Part shown: one piece after another, positions 51,924 through 61,267 of the stretch | Layout: each line of letters starts with the position of its first letter | Position numbering within the stretch: the first letter of the stretch is position 1 | Assembly (NCBI RefSeq): GCF_013623905.1 | Contig: NZ_JABKDD010000007.1 | Coordinates: 62,001-126,000 of the forward strand | Origin: Brevibacterium sediminis | GTDB lineage: Bacteria; Actinomycetota; Actinomycetes; Actinomycetales; Brevibacteriaceae | Reading direction: 5' to 3' | DNA: 64,000 nucleotides | Notes under the pieces: model-generated | Told to the model about the DNA's origin: nothing | Database searches by the model: none | The model's input: only the letters and a program-made list of their open reading frames with translations | Position numbers and translations under genes: made by a program

Positions 51924-53516
51924 GTGCCCAAGCCCGTCGTGCTCATCGCCGAAGAACTGTCACCGGCCACCATCGAAGCTCTCGGAGGAGACTTCGAGAT
52001 CCGTCACACCGAGGGCGCCGACCGATCCCAGCTCCTGCCCGCCATCGCCGACGCCGATGCGATCCTCGTCCGGTCTGCCACGCAGGTCGACGCCGAAGCC
52101 ATCAACGCTGCGAAGAAACTCAAGGTCATCGCCCGCGCCGGCGTCGGACTCGACAATGTCGATGTCCCCGCGGCCACCTCGGCGGGTGTCATGGTCGTCA
52201 ACGCACCCACGTCGAACATCATCTCCGCAGCCGAGCTGACGATGGCCCACATCCTCGGCTCGGCTCGCTACTTCGGTGCCGGAAACACCTCGCTGAAGGC
52301 GGGGGAGTGGAACCGGAAGAAGTACACCGGCGTCGAACTCTACGAGAAGACCCTGGGCATCGTCGGCCTCGGCCGCATCGGCGGACTCGTCGCCGAACGC
52401 GCGAAGGCCTTCGGCATGCGACTCGTCGGCTACGACCCCTACATCACCCAGGCCCGCGCGGCTCAGATGGGCGTCGAGGTCCTCGACCTGCCCGGTCTGC
52501 TTGCCGTGTCCGACTTCGTCACCGTGCACATGCCGAAGACGCCGGAGACGGTCGGCATGATCAGCACCGAGGAGCTCAAAGCCGCCAAGCCCGGAGCCCG
52601 GTTCATCAACGTCGCCCGCGGCGGCATCATCGACGAGGCAGCCCTGGCCGAGGCTGTGGCCAACGGCGAGGTCGGCGGTGCCGGAATCGACGTCTGGAAC
52701 GTCGAACCGCCGGAGCACTCGGCACTCATGGATCTCGATGCCGTCAACGTCACCCCGCATCTGGGCGCCTCGACTCATGAGGCCCAGGAGAAGGCCGGCG
52801 TCGCCGTGGCGAAGTCCGTGCGCAAGGCCCTGGCCGGGGAACTCGTCCCCGACGCGGTCAACGTCGCAGGAGGCGCCATCCACGAGGATGTGCGCCCGGG
52901 CATTCCCCTGGCCGAGCGTCTGGGCCGGGTCGTCAACGCTTTGGCCGACTCCTCGGTCACGCACTTCAAGGTCGAGGTCAACGGCGAGATCGCCGACAAG
53001 GACGTCTCCGTCCTCAAGCTCTCCGCGCTCAAGGGCCTGTTCAAGGACGTCGTGTCCGATCAGGTCTCCTATGTCAACGCTCCGCTGCTGGCCGAAGAGC
53101 GTGGAATCGGCGTCGAGCTCGTCACCGATCCGTACTGCGAATCGTTCCGCAACATCACCCGACTGACCGCGACGACGAGCACCGGGCAGCGCATCTCCGT
53201 GTCCGGCACGGTCACCGGTCCGAAGCTCGTGCAGAAGCTCACCGAGGTCGACGGCTACTCGCTCGAGATCGAACTGACCGACAACCTGCTGATCTTCCGC
53301 TACGAGGACCGTCCGGGAATCATCGGTCAGCTAGGTCTGGCACTCGGTGCGAACAACGTCAACATCGCGGGAATGCAGGTCTCGCCTGCATCGACGAGCA
53401 ACGAGGCGCTGTCCGTGCTCGCCGTGGATTCGGTCGTCTCGGACGAGGTCGTCAAGGCCGTGGCTGGTGCCGTGAACGCCTCGGCCTTCACCGGCGTCTC
53501 GCTCCAGGAGGACTGA
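51924..53516 (+). CDS. serA: D-3-phosphoglycerate dehydrogenase
   Basis: A 530-residue type I enzyme opening the phosphoserine pathway to serine, the precursor of the cysE/cysK route. The catalytic domain surrounds the NAD fold (IVGLGRIGGLVAERA); NVARGGIIDEAAL, WNVEPPEHSAL and TPHLGAST give the Arg, Glu and His. An intervening ASB domain and a C-terminal ACT domain (FRYEDRPGIIGQLGLALG) are present, as in the mycobacterial serine-sensitive form. AGGAGG precedes the GTG start. Confidence 0.97.
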   Translation: MPKPVVLIAEELSPATIEALGGDFEIRHTEGADRSQLLPAIADADAILVRSATQVDAEAINAAKKLKVIARAGVGLDNVDVPAATSAGVMVVNAPTSNIISAAELTMAHILGSARYFGAGNTSLKAGEWNRKKYTGVELYEKTLGIVGLGRIGGLVAERAKAFGMRLVGYDPYITQARAAQMGVEVLDLPGLLAVSDFVTVHMPKTPETVGMISTEELKAAKPGARFINVARGGIIDEAALAEAVANGEVGGAGIDVWNVEPPEHSALMDLDAVNVTPHLGASTHEAQEKAGVAVAKSVRKALAGELVPDAVNVAGGAIHEDVRPGIPLAERLGRVVNALADSSVTHFKVEVNGEIADKDVSVLKLSALKGLFKDVVSDQVSYVNAPLLAEERGIGVELVTDPYCESFRNITRLTATTSTGQRISVSGTVTGPKLVQKLTEVDGYSLEIELTDNLLIFRYEDRPGIIGQLGLALGANNVNIAGMQVSPASTSNEALSVLAVDSVVSDEVVKAVAGAVNASAFTGVSLQED

Positions 53517-53524
53517 GCCCCTCA

Positions 53525-53583
53525 GCAGAAGACCCGTTCACCCCGCAAGCCACAGAGCGAAGCGGGGTGAACGGGTCTTCTGC
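53525..53583. terminator. Bidirectional terminator overlapping the PAP2 gene end
   Basis: 22-bp perfect arms (53525-53546, 53562-53583) with a 15-nt loop, starting 8 bp after the serA stop. The PAP2 stop codon (53538-53540) lies inside the left arm and its last codons span the loop and right arm. Confidence 0.8.
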
Positions 53584-54239
53584 GCTGTCAGGGTCCAGAA
53601 TTCGTCGACGAGAACGGCGACGGCGATGCCGATGAAGGCGCCGGCGATCGTGTCGGTGAGCCAATGGACCTGGAGCGCTGTCCGAGACCACATCATGCCG
53701 AGGATCCAGATCCCGGCGAGGATGAACGACCAATGGAAGCCCATCCTCGGTGCTTGTGCTTGTGCTTCCTGGGCTGTCGATCCGCGCAGCTGATGACGGC
53801 GGCAGGCGATGATGGCCAGACTCATGGCCAGTGCGGCCGCGCCCATCGAATGCCCCGAGGGATAGGAGAACCCCAAGGATTCGTAGAGCTGGTCGCCGGG
53901 GCGCAGCCGGGTGACGATGGCCTTGAGGATCTCCGAGGCGGCGATGCCGGCGAGCATCGTGGTGACGAGGAAGAGCGCCGAGCGCAGGCGTCTGCGCAAC
54001 ACGAAGACGCCTGTGAGCAACGCGGTGCAGATGACCACACCCGTGCCGCCGCCGACCTCGGCGAGGACGACGGCGATCCAATATGGCACCGAGCCTCTAT
54101 CGAGGCCGACGAACTCCAACCAGGACTGATCGACCGGGGTGGGCCCGATGCGCTCGAGATGCAGCCACAGTCCGAAGGCGATGACGAGCAGGACGGCGGG
54201 CAGTGTTGCCCGCAGCAGCCAAGGCGGCTGTCGGCTCAA
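53538..54239 (-). CDS. PAP2-family phosphatase, membrane-bound
   Basis: A 233-residue membrane protein with about six helices. The phosphatase motifs are KAIVTRLRPGDQ (KX6RP), YPSGHSMGAAA (PSGH) and SRTALQVHWLTD (SRX5HX3D). Lipid phosphate or undecaprenyl diphosphate is the usual substrate. TTG 54239 is the likely start because it overlaps the upstream stop as TTGA; earlier in-frame codons lie inside the upstream gene. Confidence 0.87.
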   Translation of the reverse strand: MSRQPPWLLRATLPAVLLVIAFGLWLHLERIGPTPVDQSWLEFVGLDRGSVPYWIAVVLAEVGGGTGVVICTALLTGVFVLRRRLRSALFLVTTMLAGIAASEILKAIVTRLRPGDQLYESLGFSYPSGHSMGAAALAMSLAIIACRRHQLRGSTAQEAQAQAPRMGFHWSFILAGIWILGMMWSRTALQVHWLTDTIAGAFIGIAVAVLVDEFWTLTAQKTRSPRFALWLAG

Positions 54240-55087
54240 GCGTTCCAGAGACCGTAGGCGTCGGCCATGGACGCGATCTTCTTGGCGCGGGCCAGGCGCG
54301 GCAGGTAGGAGCCGTCGGTGATCTCGGATCCGCCTTCGGCGGCTTCGAGCATCTGGCGGGCCCAATCGCGTTCGTCTTCGCTCGGGCTCATGGCCTCGTT
54401 GAGGGTGTTGACCTGGTCGACGGTGAGGACGAGCTTTCCGGTCATGCCCATCATGTGTGTGACTTCGGCATCGGCCCAGACCTTCTCATCATCGGCATCG
54501 GCGGCCGAAGGGCCGTCGATGGGTCCGGGAAGGCCGCCCATGCGAGAGGCGATCGTCAGGCGTGAGCGGGCATAGGCCAGAGCCATCGGATCGCCGGAGA
54601 AGCCGGTGTCCTTGCGGAAGTCATTGGTGCCGAAGGCCAGACGGAAGGTGCCGGGCGCCTCGGCGATGCGGGTGGCGTTCTCCACTCCGCGGGCCGATTC
54701 CAAGAGGGCGAGCACGGGCAGGCCGGCCTTCGCGCGCATCGCGGTGTAGGACACCTGCTCGGGGCGTTCGGTCTCGGGCAGCATGACTCCGCGCAGGCCC
54801 GGAAGCATGGCGACGGCGGCGAGGTCGTCGGCCCAGAACTCGGATTCCACCTTGTTGATCCGCACCCAGGCGGACATTCCCGAGTCGAGGGCGCGCACGA
54901 CATTGTCGCGGGCTTCGATCTTCTTGTCATCGGCGACAGAAGCCTCGAGGTCGAAGATGACGGAATCCGCTTCCGAGGTCTGCGCAGGAGTGAACAGCTC
55001 CTCCCTCGCAGCATTGACGAGCAGCCAGGACCGGGAGAGTTTGGCGGGCAGAGCTGCGGCGCGGGCGTTGCGGATGATTTCGGTCAA
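54236..55087 (-). CDS. HpcH/HpaI aldolase / citrate lyase beta (CitE-like) family protein
   Basis: A 283-residue TIM-barrel lyase. The motifs DSVIFDLEASVADDKK (metal-binding Asp/Glu and substrate loop), AWVRINKVESEFWADDL, VMLPETERPEQV and LLESARGVENA are those of CitE-like malyl/citramalyl-CoA lyases and thioesterases. TTG 55087 with GAGAAAG upstream gives the usual length; ATG 55213 would add 42 basic residues. Translationally coupled to the PAP2 gene. Substrate not assigned. Confidence 0.82.
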   Translation of the reverse strand: MTEIIRNARAAALPAKLSRSWLLVNAAREELFTPAQTSEADSVIFDLEASVADDKKIEARDNVVRALDSGMSAWVRINKVESEFWADDLAAVAMLPGLRGVMLPETERPEQVSYTAMRAKAGLPVLALLESARGVENATRIAEAPGTFRLAFGTNDFRKDTGFSGDPMALAYARSRLTIASRMGGLPGPIDGPSAADADDEKVWADAEVTHMMGMTGKLVLTVDQVNTLNEAMSPSEDERDWARQMLEAAEGGSEITDGSYLPRLARAKKIASMADAYGLWNA

Positions 55088-55373
55088 TGATCGACTTTCT
55101 CTCGGGGCTGGTTGCGTGCGGCCCCCACGGGGTTTGGGGTGCTGTCTCCATTTTCGTCCCTGCGGCGTCGGATGTGTAGCCGAGAACAGTGATTGAGACG
55201 TGAATTTGTTCATGTCGGCACACGGAGCGCGGGGCAGCGGCGGGTGCGGCGGTCGTCGTCCGAAGTGTTCGCGCCACTGTTGCGCCGACGTCGCTGCATC
55301 TCCGCCCCTCTGCGACGGCGCAGACGACGGTTCACATTGTAAGACGCTGTAGTTGTATCGTGAGATTGAGTCC

Positions 55374-55379
55374 TATTCT
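55374..55379 (+). promoter_or_regulatory. -10 box of leuB, leaderless
   Basis: TATTCT ends 6 nt before ATG 55386; GTTGTA (55352-55357), 16 bp upstream, is a fair -35. Confidence 0.55.
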
Positions 55380-55385
55380 GTGAGC

Positions 55386-56423
55386 ATGAAGTTCTCAATC
55401 GCAGTCATGCCCGGAGATGGAATCGGCAACGAGGTCGTCCCCGAAGGCCTCAAAGTCCTCAAGCGCGCCATCGAGGTGTCCGGCGAGCCCGTCGAGCTCG
55501 AGCTCACCGATTACAAGGTCGGTGCTCAGCGCTATCACGAGACCGGTGAGACGCTCACCGACGAAGAGCTCGAATCGCTGCGTGAACATGATGCCATCTT
55601 CTTCGGCGCCTGCGGAGATCCGTCCGTGCCCTCCGGCGTGCTCGAGCGCGGAGTCATCCTCAAGATGCGCTTCGGGCTGGGGCATGCGGTGAACCTGCGT
55701 CCCTCGAAGCTGTTCGCCGGAGTCACCAGCCCGCTGGCCGAGCCCGGGAAGATCGACTTCGTCGTCGTCCGCGAGGGCACCGAGGGCTCGTACACCGGAT
55801 CCGGCGGTTCCGTGCGCACGGACACGCCACAGGAAGTCGCGACCGAGGTCTCGGTCAACACCTGGTACGGCGTCGAGCGCGCCGTCCGCGATGCCTTCGC
55901 CCGCGCTCAGGCGCGGAACAAGAAGCTCACCTACGTGCACAAGCACAATGTCATGGTCCACGCCGGTCACCTGTGGCGTCGCGTGGTCGAGAAAGTCGGG
56001 CAGGAATTCCCCGAGGTGGCCGTCAACTATGAGCACACCGATGCGTGCACGATCTACATGGTCACGAATCCCGAGCGCTACGACGTCATCGTCACCGACA
56101 ACCTCTTCGGTGACATCCTCACCGACCTCGCAGCCGCGGTCACCGGCGGTATCGGTCTGGCAGCCTCGGGGAACCTCAACGTCGAAGGAACGGCGCCGAG
56201 CCTGTTCGAACCGATCCACGGGTCCGCTCCGGACATCGCCGGGCAGCAGATCGCCGACCCGACCGCCTCGATCCTCTCGGGGGCGCTCATGGCCTCCCAT
56301 CTGGGGCTCGAGACAGTGGCCAAGGCGATCGAGACGGCCGTGGAGGCCGACCTCGCCGAGCGCGACGGAACGAAGCGGTCCACCGCCGAGGTGGGCGACG
56401 CGATCGCGGCACGCCTCGGCTGA
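55386..56423 (+). CDS. leuB: 3-isopropylmalate dehydrogenase
   Basis: A 345-residue NAD+-dependent decarboxylating dehydrogenase of leucine synthesis. [20 protein letters not shown] opens the chain, [12 protein letters not shown] and [15 protein letters not shown] line the active site, [15 protein letters not shown] carries metal ligands and [13 protein letters not shown] binds the adenosine. It is shorter than some LeuB proteins, as in other actinobacteria. ATG 55386 is chosen over 55353 by the -10 spacing. Confidence 0.96.
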   Translation: MKFSIAVMPGDGIGNEVVPEGLKVLKRAIEVSGEPVELELTDYKVGAQRYHETGETLTDEELESLREHDAIFFGACGDPSVPSGVLERGVILKMRFGLGHAVNLRPSKLFAGVTSPLAEPGKIDFVVVREGTEGSYTGSGGSVRTDTPQEVATEVSVNTWYGVERAVRDAFARAQARNKKLTYVHKHNVMVHAGHLWRRVVEKVGQEFPEVAVNYEHTDACTIYMVTNPERYDVIVTDNLFGDILTDLAAAVTGGIGLAASGNLNVEGTAPSLFEPIHGSAPDIAGQQIADPTASILSGALMASHLGLETVAKAIETAVEADLAERDGTKRSTAEVGDAIAARLG

Positions 56424-56432
56424 CCGGATCGA

Positions 56433-56444
56433 CCGCCTCGGCGA
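56433..56444. repeat. Copy of the recurrent 12-mer, intergenic
   Basis: CCGCCTCGGCGA, 9 bp after the leuB stop, between leuB and ilvE. Confidence 0.6.
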
Positions 56445-56601
56445 AGGGGTGAGTGGGTGACCACGGGGTCACCTCTGCGAGGATGAACCCAACCGAGCGA
56501 CACCCGATTTCAGGTTTGACGGCATCACCCCGGTGCGACGAGCGCCGGGGTGATGGACTACCCTGAAAGTGTCACTCATCACAAGTGAGAAAAGAGTTTT
56601 C

Positions 56602-57693
56602 ATGACAGATTTCACCGTTCTTAAGAACCTCCAGCCGCAACCCGAGCTGGTGCGCGAGAACATCAAGAAGGATCCCGGCTTCGGCCAGTACTTCACCGAC
56701 CACATGGCGCACATCCGCTATACGATCGATGACGGTTGGCAGGGACACGAGGTCCGGCCGTATGGTCCGCTGCTGCTCGACCCGGCAGCCGCCGTCCTCC
56801 ACTATGCCCAGGAGATCTTCGAGGGGCTCAAGGCCTACCGTCATGCCGACGGATCGGTATGGACGTTCCGACCCGAGCGCAATGCCGCGCGCATCAACAA
56901 GTCTGCCGAGCGTCTCGCGCTGCCGCAGCTGCCCGAAGAGGACTTCATCGACTCGCTCAAGCACCTGGTCAGCCTCGATCAGGCGTGGGTTCCGACGCCG
57001 GAGTCGGACGCCGACGAGTCGAGTCTCTACCTGCGCCCGTTCATGATCGCCACGGAGCGGTTCCTCGGCGTGCGGGCGAGCCACGAGGTCGACTACTACG
57101 TCATCGCCTCACCGGCCGGACCTTACTTCTCCGGCGGCATCAAGCCGGTGTCGATCTGGCTCTCGCCGAAGCTCAAGCGCGCCGGCGCGGGCGGCACCGG
57201 ATTCGCCAAGTGCGGCGGCAACTATGCATCGTCGCTGGTGGCGACCAACGAGGCGGCCGCCAAGGGCTGCCAGCAGGTGCTGTTCACCGACTCGGTGGAG
57301 AACAAGTACATCGACGAGCTCGGCGGCATGAACCTCATGCTCGTGACGAGGGGCGGCAAGCTGCTCACCCCGGCGCTGAGCGATTCGATCCTCGACGGCG
57401 TCACCCGCCGTTCTCTGCTCGAACTGGCACCTCAGCTCGGACTCGAGGCCGAAGAGCGTCAGATCTCCATCGAGGAGTGGCGCGAGGGCGCGGCCAGCGG
57501 CGAGATCGTCGAGGCGTTCGCCTGCGGCACCGCCGCGGTCATCACGCCGATCAGTAAGCTCGTCAGCGAAGACTTCACCATCGACCATGGTGAAGAGGCC
57601 GGTGAGAAGACCATGGAGCTGCGCAAGACGCTGCTCGGCATCCAGTACGGACGCGTCGAGGACAAGAACAACTGGCTCGTGCGGCTGGCCTGA
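56602..57693 (+). CDS. ilvE: Branched-chain amino acid aminotransferase
   Basis: A 363-residue class IV PLP transaminase making leucine, isoleucine and valine from their keto acids. HYAQEIFEGLKAYRHADG, YLRPFMIATE, GFAKCGGNYASSLVA and EAFACGTAAVITPI are family motifs; the PLP lysine lies in NEAAAKGCQQVLF. ATG 56602 follows an AAAAGAG stretch. It lies 178 bp after leuB on the same strand, completing the branched-chain set in this window. Confidence 0.97.
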   Translation: MTDFTVLKNLQPQPELVRENIKKDPGFGQYFTDHMAHIRYTIDDGWQGHEVRPYGPLLLDPAAAVLHYAQEIFEGLKAYRHADGSVWTFRPERNAARINKSAERLALPQLPEEDFIDSLKHLVSLDQAWVPTPESDADESSLYLRPFMIATERFLGVRASHEVDYYVIASPAGPYFSGGIKPVSIWLSPKLKRAGAGGTGFAKCGGNYASSLVATNEAAAKGCQQVLFTDSVENKYIDELGGMNLMLVTRGGKLLTPALSDSILDGVTRRSLLELAPQLGLEAEERQISIEEWREGAASGEIVEAFACGTAAVITPISKLVSEDFTIDHGEEAGEKTMELRKTLLGIQYGRVEDKNNWLVRLA

Positions 57694-57709
57694 GGGGCGG
57701 GGCTCTGGA

Positions 57710-57747
57710 GGGCCGGGCGTCGCGATGATCGCGGAGTCCGGCCCTTT
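57710..57747 (+). terminator. Hairpin terminator after ilvE
   Basis: GGGCCGG (57710-57716) pairs with CCGGCCC (57738-57744), with an inner CGCGAT/ATCGCG stem, followed by TTT. Confidence 0.65.
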
Positions 57748-57831
57748 GTGTCAGTCCGTCTGCTGTTGCGGAGCCGTTGATTACGGGTGACCGGTCGGCA
57801 GTTATTTTACTCAGCTGTGCGTTAAATGGGG

Positions 57832-57837
57832 TACTGT
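57832..57837 (+). promoter_or_regulatory. -10 box of the MFS gene, leaderless
   Basis: TACTGT ends 6 nt before GTG 57844. Confidence 0.5.
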
Positions 57838-57843
57838 GTCTTC

Positions 57844-59247
57844 GTGCACACGACCACCTCGGCGTCGGTACCGACAGCCTCCGAAGTCATCGCTCACCTG
57901 CCATGGAAGTGGCGCACCCAAGGTGCCATCTTCATCATCGGCGGGCTCGGTTTCATGTTCGACGCATGGGACGTCGCCCTCAACGGATTCCTCATTCCGC
58001 TGCTCAGCGACTATTGGAGTCTCACCGTCGGCCAGGCCGCCTGGATCGCGACTGCCAACCTCATCGGCATGGCACTTGGTGCCTTCATCTGGGGCGGCAT
58101 CGCCGACGTCATCGGTCGGAAGAAGGCCTTCACTCTCACGCTCCTTGTGTTCTCGATCTTCACCGTCGCCGGAGCCTTCGCGCCCGCATATGGGTGGTTC
58201 ATCCTCTTCCGCTTCTTTGCGGGATTCGGGCTCGGCGGATGTATCCCCGTCGACTACGCCCTCGTCGGGGAGTTCACTCCCAGCCGTCACCGCGGACGCG
58301 TGCTCACGGCTATGGACGGCTGGTGGCCGATCGGCGCCTCGCTCTGTGCGTTCGTGTCGGCTTACCTCCTCGGCTTCGGGGACTGGCGCCTGATCATGCT
58401 CGTCATGATCGTGCCGGCTCTGTTGACGGTGGCGGTGCGTTTCGGGATTCCGGAATCACCTCTCTATCTCGCCTCGGTCGGCCGCTACGCAGAGGCCGAT
58501 GCGATCATCAAGCGACTGGTCGAGCGCACCGGCGCCGACGTGCGTGAGTGGACACACGAGCCGGTCGGAGGGGCTGCTGCGACGCCGACCTCGAGTGCAG
58601 AGCCCAAGGTAGGTGGGCAGCTGCGTGCGGCCAGTGGTCAGCTGGTGCAGCTGTGGCAGCATTCCGCGAGAACGACTCTCGTCGCCTGGTCGCTGTTCGT
58701 CTCCGTCCTTCTTGTCTACTATGCGGCGCTGACATGGCTGCCGGGGATCCTCAAGAAGCAGGGGCTGGCCGATCAGGCGGCATTCCTCGTCACCGGGTCG
58801 ATGACAGCGGTGGGCATCCTCGGTGTGATCGTCTCCGCGCTCATCGTCGAGCGATTCGGTCGCAAATGGGTGCTCGGGGTCTCGTCGATCGTGGCCGCGA
58901 TCCTCCTCGTCGGATCGGCAGTGTTCATCGAAGCCTCCGGCGCCGACCTCACCTGGACCGCGAAGGCTGCGATCATCGGGTTCGGCTTCGTCATCCAGAT
59001 CGCCATCCCGACGCTCTACACCTACGTCTCCGAGCTCTATCCCACCCGCCTGCGCGGATCCGGATTCGGATGGGCGTCGGCAGCGTCTCGACTGGCGACA
59101 GGATTCGCCCCGATCGTCTTTGGTGCGTTCATGTGGCCCGTGCTCGGACTGACGCTGACGTTCGTCCTCACCGGCGCGCTTGTGGTCGTCGCCGTGCTGC
59201 TCATGGGCTTCCTGGCCCGAGAGACGACCGGCGAAGAACTGAGCTGA
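57844..59247 (+). CDS. MFS transporter
   Basis: A 467-residue transporter with 12 predicted helices and a long cytoplasmic loop after helix 6. The loop-2/3 motif GGIADVIGRKKAF, VGEFTPSRHRGR after helix 4 and SELYPTRLRGSGFG in the second half fit the sugar-porter/aromatic acid (SP/AAHS) branch. N-terminal DAWDVALNGF carries a membrane Asp, as in proton symporters. GTG 57844 rather than ATG 57826 is set by the -10 spacing. Substrate not assigned. Confidence 0.9.
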   Translation: MHTTTSASVPTASEVIAHLPWKWRTQGAIFIIGGLGFMFDAWDVALNGFLIPLLSDYWSLTVGQAAWIATANLIGMALGAFIWGGIADVIGRKKAFTLTLLVFSIFTVAGAFAPAYGWFILFRFFAGFGLGGCIPVDYALVGEFTPSRHRGRVLTAMDGWWPIGASLCAFVSAYLLGFGDWRLIMLVMIVPALLTVAVRFGIPESPLYLASVGRYAEADAIIKRLVERTGADVREWTHEPVGGAAATPTSSAEPKVGGQLRAASGQLVQLWQHSARTTLVAWSLFVSVLLVYYAALTWLPGILKKQGLADQAAFLVTGSMTAVGILGVIVSALIVERFGRKWVLGVSSIVAAILLVGSAVFIEASGADLTWTAKAAIIGFGFVIQIAIPTLYTYVSELYPTRLRGSGFGWASAASRLATGFAPIVFGAFMWPVLGLTLTFVLTGALVVVAVLLMGFLARETTGEELS

Positions 59248-59364
59248 GGCAGTCGCGAAAGCGACGGGGCAATTCCACTTCGGGACGCTTGGCATCGGAA
59301 TTGGTTCCATGAGGCGGTGACCTGCACAGATGGTCGCGCGAAATCTCGTGTCAGTGGCGAACGA

Positions 59365-59370
59365 TAGTGT
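59365..59370 (+). promoter_or_regulatory. -10 box of the DUF222 gene, leaderless
   Basis: TAGTGT ends 7 nt before ATG 59378. Confidence 0.45.
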
Positions 59371-59377
59371 TCTGGAC

Positions 59378-61189
59378 ATGGAGGCAAAGCAGGTTCCAGA
59401 CGTACCCACCGAGATCGCTCGGTGGTGTGAGAGCCTGGCCGAAATGCCTGCTGCCGCGACCGAGGAAGAAGCGATCGATCGCATCACGGCTCTCGAGGAG
59501 CTGACCTCCGCCTGTGCCGCCGCGCAGGCCCGCGAAACCCTGACGTTCGATATGCACCGCAGGAATCGGGAAGCCGAAGACGGGATACCGAGCAAGAAGC
59601 AGGGTCTCGGAGTCGGTGCGGAGATCGGCTTGGCCAGGAAGGTCTCCCGGCACCGTGGCAACGCGCTGCTCAAATTCTCTCGGACCCTGCTCTTGGATCT
59701 GCCCAATGTCTACAGGGCGATGAAAGGTGGCGACATCTCGGAGGAGAAGGCCCGCACGGTCGCAAAGGAATCCGACTGGCTTCCCCGGGAGAAGAAGCAC
59801 GAGCTCGACGAGCGGATGGCCGGACGCCTAGCCGAGGTGGGTGTCAGGCGACTGGGCAACGAAGTGAGGGCTCTCGCACAGAGACTCGATCAGAAGGCTG
59901 CAGTCGACCACCTCGAGCGCTGTATCGAGGAGCGCTCGGTCAGTGTGCGTCCGGCACCGGGAAATATGGCGTATCTGACCGCTCTGCTGCCGATGCCGCA
60001 GGCTGTCGCCGCATTCGCCAACCTCAAGAAGTCGGCGCAGACTGCCATCGCCACCGGCAGAGCCGACGGTCGAGGTCAGAATCAGATCGCTGCGGATCTC
60101 TTGGTCGAGCGACTGACCGGGCAGGCTGCTGCTGCGGCAGTGCCCACTGAAGTCCACCTCATCATGCAGGACAGCAGTCTGTTCGGGCCCGGGGAAGAAT
60201 CGGCATGGTTCCCCGGAGTCGGCCCGATCCCGGCACAAGCCGCCAGGGCCGTCGTTGCCGAGAACGAGGCCGCCACCTTCATCCGCAGGCTCTACACTCG
60301 GCCCGAAGACGGGCAGCTCGTGAGGATGGACTCGCGCCGCAGGGAATTCTCCGGGCTGCTTCGACGCATGGTCGTCTTCCGCGACGACCTCTGCCGCTCG
60401 CCGTGGTGCGAGGCCCCCATCCAGCACGCCGATCATGCCGACGCGGCTGCCGGCGGCGGCGAAACCGAGTGGGACAACGCCTCTGGACTGTGCGCCGCCT
60501 GCAACTATCTCAAAGAGCTCAGCGGGTGGCGCCACAAGGCAACTGCCGACTCCCTCGAGGTCGTCACACCGACCGGTCACCACTACAAAACCCGCACCAA
60601 ACCACTCAGCGGTTCCGATCCCGGATGCGCCTCCGGTCAGGACGGGGGACTCGGTGCGAGGCATGGCCCCGGCCAACAGGATCCTCCTGATCAGCAGCAC
60701 GATCGGGAACGGCAGCAACTTCCCGGTCGACAACACGGTCCCGAGCCGGGACGAGACTATGGCCCCGAACCGGGACGAGGGCCCGTTCAAGCAGCGGAGG
60801 CGACGGCGTCGACCGGTGACGGACCTCGTGCCGCGCCGCCTGGCGAGGGAACACGTGCCGCGCCGCCCGGCGAGGGAACACGTGCCGCGCCGCCCGGCGA
60901 GGGAACACGTGCCGCGCCGCCCGGCGAGGGAACCCGTGCCGCGCCGCCGGACGACAGAGCTCGTGCCGTTCCCCCGAACGACCGTGAAGGTGCTTCACCA
61001 GATGAAGCCGAACACGAGTTTTCGGTGTTGATTCCATGGCGGTACGTCCGCCGGACCTCGCAGCCGGCAACCGTCGAAGTCGGCGGGTCGACCATCGGAA
61101 TCGACATCTTCGATGCCGACGAACGCCCGATGAGTCCCACCGAAGAACTCCTGTGCGCCGCAATCCTCGAACACAGAGGCAGGCTGTGA
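59378..61189 (+). CDS. DUF222 and HNH-endonuclease domain protein
   Basis: A 603-residue protein of the actinobacterial DUF222-HNH type. The helical DUF222 part covers roughly residues 1-310. The HNH-like module has RDDLCRSPWCEAPIQHADHA and a later CAACNYLKELSGW, with four cysteines for structural zinc and the His pair of the nuclease. The following linker is Gly/Gln/Pro-rich and holds a 27-bp tandem repeat (about residues 484-519), then a short beta-rich tail. Such genes are scattered and multi-copy in these genomes; their role is unresolved. Confidence 0.85.
   Translation: MEAKQVPDVPTEIARWCESLAEMPAAATEEEAIDRITALEELTSACAAAQARETLTFDMHRRNREAEDGIPSKKQGLGVGAEIGLARKVSRHRGNALLKFSRTLLLDLPNVYRAMKGGDISEEKARTVAKESDWLPREKKHELDERMAGRLAEVGVRRLGNEVRALAQRLDQKAAVDHLERCIEERSVSVRPAPGNMAYLTALLPMPQAVAAFANLKKSAQTAIATGRADGRGQNQIAADLLVERLTGQAAAAAVPTEVHLIMQDSSLFGPGEESAWFPGVGPIPAQAARAVVAENEAATFIRRLYTRPEDGQLVRMDSRRREFSGLLRRMVVFRDDLCRSPWCEAPIQHADHADAAAGGGETEWDNASGLCAACNYLKELSGWRHKATADSLEVVTPTGHHYKTRTKPLSGSDPGCASGQDGGLGARHGPGQQDPPDQQHDRERQQLPGRQHGPEPGRDYGPEPGRGPVQAAEATASTGDGPRAAPPGEGTRAAPPGEGTRAAPPGEGTRAAPPGEGTRAAPPDDRARAVPPNDREGASPDEAEHEFSVLIPWRYVRRTSQPATVEVGGSTIGIDIFDADERPMSPTEELLCAAILEHRGRL
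60827..60934 (+). repeat. 27-bp tandem repeat inside the DUF222-HNH gene
   Basis: Four in-frame units (60827-60853, 60854-60880, 60881-60907, 60908-60934), with a degenerate fifth after them, encode repeats of GEGTRAAPP. Units differ at one or two bases. Confidence 0.85.
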
Positions 61190-61254
61190 ACCGAGTCTGC
61201 CGAGGCGATGACAAGTGGTCACCGAAAGTTCAACTGCCCGCTCCGTCACGGGAC

Positions 61255-61260
61255 TATGGT
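61255..61260 (+). promoter_or_regulatory. -10 box of the GNAT gene, leaderless
   Basis: TATGGT ends 7 nt before ATG 61268. Confidence 0.45.
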
Positions 61261-61267
61261 GATAGTC

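Noticed and set aside
60435-61031. Second open frame over the 27-bp repeat (Arg/Pro-rich)
   Set aside because: The repeat is open in several frames because the unit is a multiple of three and lacks stops; only the DUF222-HNH frame continues as a domain-bearing protein.
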